From NCBI GenBank assembly GCA_028023455.1, contig JAQFVV010006271.1, positions 250,001 through 314,000 of the forward strand: a stretch of DNA of 64,000 nucleotides, read 5' to 3'. Under the pieces are notes generated by a model. That model searched no databases. It saw nothing but the letters and a program-made list of their open reading frames with translations, and was not told the origin of the DNA. A program made the position numbers and the translations under genes. Of the stretch, positions 59,847 to 64,000 are shown one piece after another (positions within the stretch are counted from its first letter, which is position 1; each line of letters starts with the position of its first letter). Source of the stretch: Epiperipatus broadwayi. Its lineage: Eukaryota > Onychophora > Udeonychophora > Euonychophora > Peripatidae.

Positions 59847-60108
59847 TATAATGAGCTTGCTAATAGCTCTAAGCAAGCTTTTCAATAAATGCTGCAAAGA
59901 GAAAACACTTCAAATCTCTATCTAAAATTATTCCTATCCCCAAATCAGTTTCAAGCTAATGTCTCTCATCAGGGAGGCACTAGGACATTGATGAGAGCCA
60001 TTAGCTCAAAACCGGTTTGGGGATAGGGATAATTCTAGATAATTTTAAGGCTTTCTCTTGTGGCATTTATTGAAAAGCTTGTTTAGTTCTATTGGCATGC
60101 TCGTTATA
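59847..60108. mobile_element. 262-bp hairpin element with about 120-bp arms
   Basis: Left TATAATGAGCTTGCTAATAG and right, reverse-complemented, TATAACGAGCATGCCAATAG. The arms continue through AAGCTTTTCAATAAATGC, ATTATCCCTATCCCCAAA and GAGCTAATGGCTCTCATC to a loop of about 20 bp. TATA at both outer ends would fit a TA-target MITE. A fragment lies at 26720. Confidence 0.85.
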
Positions 60109-61439
60109 TTTAAAATTATATTTGCACTGACGTCTATTGAGATATCTCACTAATTTTTTTAAATTAATAAATTTACATAATTTTAAAATGTTGATGTTTT
60201 AATTAAAACAAATCAAGAGAGCAGTAAAATCAAATAGCAGCAAAGTAAAAAAGTTTAGCATTGCCTTGTCTTTGATTGATTCATTTCATTGAAATTGGTG
60301 TTGACACAAAGTGTGAGATTATTTTGAAAACATTTTTGTGATAATTAACAATGTCATTTTTTGTGAAGTTTATTAAGATACAAGATTACTTTTACACAAT
60401 ATTTGTGTAATAATTAATAAATATCCAAAGTATACATTATGTAACTATTGTTTTATAGGTACATATTTTTAATTTTAAAAATACATGGTAATAATTTCTA
60501 GTATAACAGAACAAAGAAAAACATGATATTCTGATCACACTGTCTTATGAAAATTATAATTAATATATCACTGCAGAAACCATATTAATATAATTTGAGA
60601 TATTTTACAAATTACAAATCAATTTTAATATTGTAAAGTATAATTTGATAGATTTATCTGAGATTAATATTGTTGTTCATATTTTAATAACAAATTTCTG
60701 ATTAAAAATATTGTTCATTTTATAGAAGTCATTCTGTTCTGCCATCTGTTCAGTGATAAAAAGCATCTGTTGTTATCATTATGATCTCCTTTTCCAATAT
60801 TACCAAAGCTCAAATATGAATTTTTAGAATTTTTTTTCATTTGTAAATGTATATTACTATTAAATCAAGCTCTAATATACAATAATACTTTTATACTAAA
60901 ATCAAAAATTGAAACTTTACAAAAGTCTCACCAGGTAGAGTAATTACATCCGGTAGTGTGCAGAAAAGATAAAACATCAAATTTTCATCTAAATTTTTAA
61001 CATTAGTAAAGTTTACTGGAATAATACTAAGATCTCAAAAATTTTATTATAACTCTGGTAGCATCCCACTGACTTCATCACATTTAGTTCCAAGCCTTGG
61101 CATAAAATTCATAGATAATAAAAATATATATAATGCTTTTATATCTATAGTATAGATGTTTTCAAAATGTTTATACAATCCAATTTTATTAAACATTCTG
61201 CAAGTAAAATATCAACAAAAATAACTTAACAATGAATAAATAAATTATAATTAACAATTTTATACTTAATAAAATTAGTATTGGGTCCTTTTTTAAAAAA
61301 AAAATTTTTTTTTTCCTTAAACAATAGAATGGAAAAATTTAAAAAGGTAAAATTCTTTCTATCTTTTCTGTTAATAAATGAAGAAATATTCTATTATGTT
61401 TTTTAAATAAAAAATAAATTAGCTAATTAGATAAATAAT
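60109..61439. other. AT-rich DNA, no feature seen
   Basis: No coding pattern or repeat recognised. Confidence 0.5.
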
Positions 61440-61832
61440 ATTTTATTAAGGCTGTGAACCTCAAGAGTATGTGCCTGAAAAATGCGAAGATAGGCACCTC
61501 TATAGGTCTTAAACACAAGCTTATGACTTTGGAAGAAAATAGCAGAAACACTCTTTACTTCAACCTACTTTCTATATAAATAGGTGAAACTAAAGCATTT
61601 AGATCTGAGAGCATGAAGCTATTCAATACTTCAAAATTAAGTCCACAATTCCTATTACACATTAGTACTCATGAAATCTTTCGATTTATAATGAGTTAAT
61701 GGAAAGATCTTATAGTCAGAAATCTATTACGATAATTTAAAGCTGTAATTATAAATTTATTAAGCGCATATACATTACATAAGTAATATTTTATTAAGGT
61801 TGTGAATCTCAAGAGTATGCGCCTGAAAAGTA
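61440..61832 (+). repeat. 350-bp tandem unit, 1.1 copies (copy 2)
   Basis: Same order as 18629-19052: GCCTGAAAAATGCGAAGATA, CTCTATAGGTCTTAA, TATATAAATAGGTGAA, AGTCCACAATTCCTATTAC and GAAATCTTTCGATTTA. The start (TTTTATTAAGGCTGTGAACC) repeats at about 61787. Confidence 0.7.
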
Positions 61833-63920
61833 AATTTATATTCTCTCCTCTTGTACAACATAAATGAAGTAGCTCATCAAATCAAAATCTGGTAATTTTT
61901 ATTATTCTAATAATAAAAATTAATGATAAAACAGAAAAATGTGTCATTAAATTAAAAAATTCATAGTTTCTGAAAAAAAAAAATACTTTAGATAATTTCT
62001 TGTAATATTTAGTGATTAAGTGCTCAAACAGGGACTTTGTGAACTAAAAAATTAAAATTTAGATAATTGAAATCTTTTTTTATTATTAACTTCTAACATT
62101 TTTATTTCTTTAGTATTTTTTTTTTTTTTTTTTTGAGATTGCAAATAAGTGAAGCATTGAATATTGAAATTATGGTTAGAAAATGTGATTCCATAAAATC
62201 CTTTCAATATTTTTTTTAAAAATATATATAATGCAATTTTTTATAAAATCTCACAAATCTATATAACTAAAATAAATACAATTGTAAAATAAAACTAAGA
62301 AAAAATAATTTACTATGGTCATTCAGTCACATTAATTAATTACTTTTCTATGCTTTTAAACTATAAATTGATATGTAATATAATTGATAATAAAAAGCAC
62401 ACATATGTTTTGATATCTACTGTAGTATATTTTACTTTAATAAAAAACAAAAATGAGATTATATTCATGTAAACAGAGATAATATTTTTAGCTTTTAATG
62501 TTACTAAGATATTATCAATTATTATTAATTGACAATCTTTAGGCTAAAGAAGTTTTCTCATTAACCTACAATAGCACTTTTGTTTGAATTTTTATTGAAG
62601 AAAAATAAAATTATTCAAAGTTTTACATTCTAAATAACTTTATATTTTCAGTGATCAATTGAAGTATGAAATCTGTTTAAAATAAATAAATGTCAATAAA
62701 AATTCCAACAAAAATGCTATTATAGGTTAATCTTTGTTTACATGATATAATTTCATTTCAATTCTTTATTATAATAACAATCCATGGAAATATTTAATTT
62801 CATATATTTTACTCATTTAAACATATGTTTCAACTATATTTGATAGACCAAAAAGAGAAGGCTTTTAAAAATACAGTAAAATCTCAATCCTTAGTACGTA
62901 CATGTATCATTTTTCTAAATTCATTATCATTTCTTTAGTCACATAATCAGCAGCATAGATATATATTTTTATAGATCCATTATTTTTCAAACCATCTTTT
63001 TTTCACATCTAATACTAATGAAAGATAGTACTATCATAATACTATTCCATATAGATAGTTTTTTTTTATAATTTAAAATAATTTTATTTATAAAATAAGT
63101 AGCAATCTTATTTTTTAAAGATTCTTTTACTTTTTTTTAACATTATAACACAACTTTGTTCTCTCATCTTTTTCCATTAAAAGGGGGGTTTTTTTTGGTC
63201 TGCAATTTTCACTTTATTTTAAAGAAAAGTAAAATTATTAAAAGTTTTATAATTCTAAAAATCTTTATATTTTCAGTGATAAATTCAAACGTGAAATCTG
63301 TTTAAAGTAAATAAATGTCAATTGTATATTTTCTATTCATAAAATCAGAACAATTAAATAAATTACCTTTTTACTACAGCATGATGATTAGATTAGATAA
63401 AAGTATTTATTAAAAAATCTCATCTAATAAACTATAAATATTGTCTCCAATTTTTTTAAACATATGTAATTACAGTATCACCAAAATTGTATATACTCTA
63501 CTTTATGTATACACACGCATGCATTTTGATTTAATATGTATGATACAATTTAAATTCTAACATCAGAATTGTATTAAACCAACTGCTAAATTGTACCTTA
63601 GGTGCATAATATAGTGGTAAACAATCATTACATTGATTGTTTTTACATAACCTTTAATTGATTTCCATTTCATTGCTTTTGCATAACCATAATTTAGTTT
63701 CCCAGGTTCCTTTAAAAATTATGGATTCTCTATAGTTGAAAGATGTATTTTAATGTAAAATTTATGACAGTTAAGCTTCAATGCTTTAGTGAGTTGTTTG
63801 ATAAGAAGTTTATAGGCATAACTACATGTTCATTTTGGACTTATATTTGACTACAATAATATATCAATTTTATCTGCATGTAACATTTTATTAATATATA
63901 TATATATTCATAGATAATTG
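61833..63920. other. AT-rich DNA, no feature seen
   Basis: Homopolymers, including T-runs at about 62117-62135 and GGGGGG next to T8 at about 63183. Nothing else. Confidence 0.5.
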
Positions 63921-63985
63921 CTGCTCTATGTGGTTAAATTCAGTGATACAATTGAAAACCTAAGTTCAAGCCCATGAATAATGCT
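63921..63985 (+). repeat. tRNA-like SINE remnant at window edge
   Basis: ATGTGGTTAAATTCAGTGA resembles a D-arm and CTAAGTTCAAGCCC a B box. Confidence 0.35.
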
Positions 63986-64000
63986 AAGTTTTATTCCTTC

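Noticed and set aside
1-64000. Functional tRNA genes
   Set aside because: Several A-box/B-box pairs exist, but none shows a closed acceptor stem with a complete cloverleaf; all are read as SINE heads.
1-64000. CRISPR arrays, operons, bacterial promoters or terminators
   Set aside because: Nothing of this kind; composition, repeat content and splice-like signals are eukaryotic.

Overview
The window looks like non-coding DNA from an AT-rich animal genome, probably an invertebrate. The evidence is pervasive A/T homopolymers, no bacterial-style gene packing, intron-style splice signals around a few open patches, and a transposon mix typical of metazoans: hAT, Tigger-like, RTE-type and other non-LTR LINEs, an LTR retroelement and tRNA-derived SINEs. 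I cannot name the species. There is no rRNA, no intact tRNA gene, no CRISPR array and no complete host gene. Almost every open reading frame of 60-100 codons is chance or a fragment of a dead transposon.

Layout. 0-6 kb holds broken RTE-type and zinc-knuckle LINE tails with a SINE hairpin between them. 7.6-10.0 kb is a complete-ended but dead hAT transposon with terminal repeats and an 8-bp target duplication. 10-17 kb is AT-rich with scattered tRNA-like SINE remnants, an 846-bp inverted-repeat unit containing a 103-bp tandem pair, and a LINE 3' end. 17.1-18.3 kb is an antisense RTE reverse-transcriptase fragment. 18.6-20.4 kb has a 350-bp tandem unit, a 704-bp foldback and a related SINE. 27.0-32.1 kb contains two 1.2-kb Tigger-like elements in opposite orientation. 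One of them carries a 62-bp LINE insertion, and the other copy preserves the empty site. 32.1-37.3 kb is a gag-only LTR retrotransposon with about 1.45-kb LTRs, followed 10 bp later by a near-perfect 42-bp hairpin. 42-50 kb contains three more SINE/foldback groups and a CpG-bearing patch. 53.4-56.7 kb is a second hAT, split by a LINE insertion. 58-62 kb has more SINEs, a 262-bp hairpin element and a second copy of the 350-bp tandem unit.

Host coding signal is weak. A 130-bp minus-strand block (38698-38827) has good splice sites, one open frame and an NPxxY motif like transmembrane helix 7 of a rhodopsin-family receptor. A GC-richer block at 28875-28993 could be a terminal exon on the minus strand. 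If these are real, the window is mostly intron or intergenic DNA of a larger locus.

The most informative structures are the nested and paired repeats. They give relative insertion order, an internal empty-site control, and several foldback units that do not match a family I recognise.
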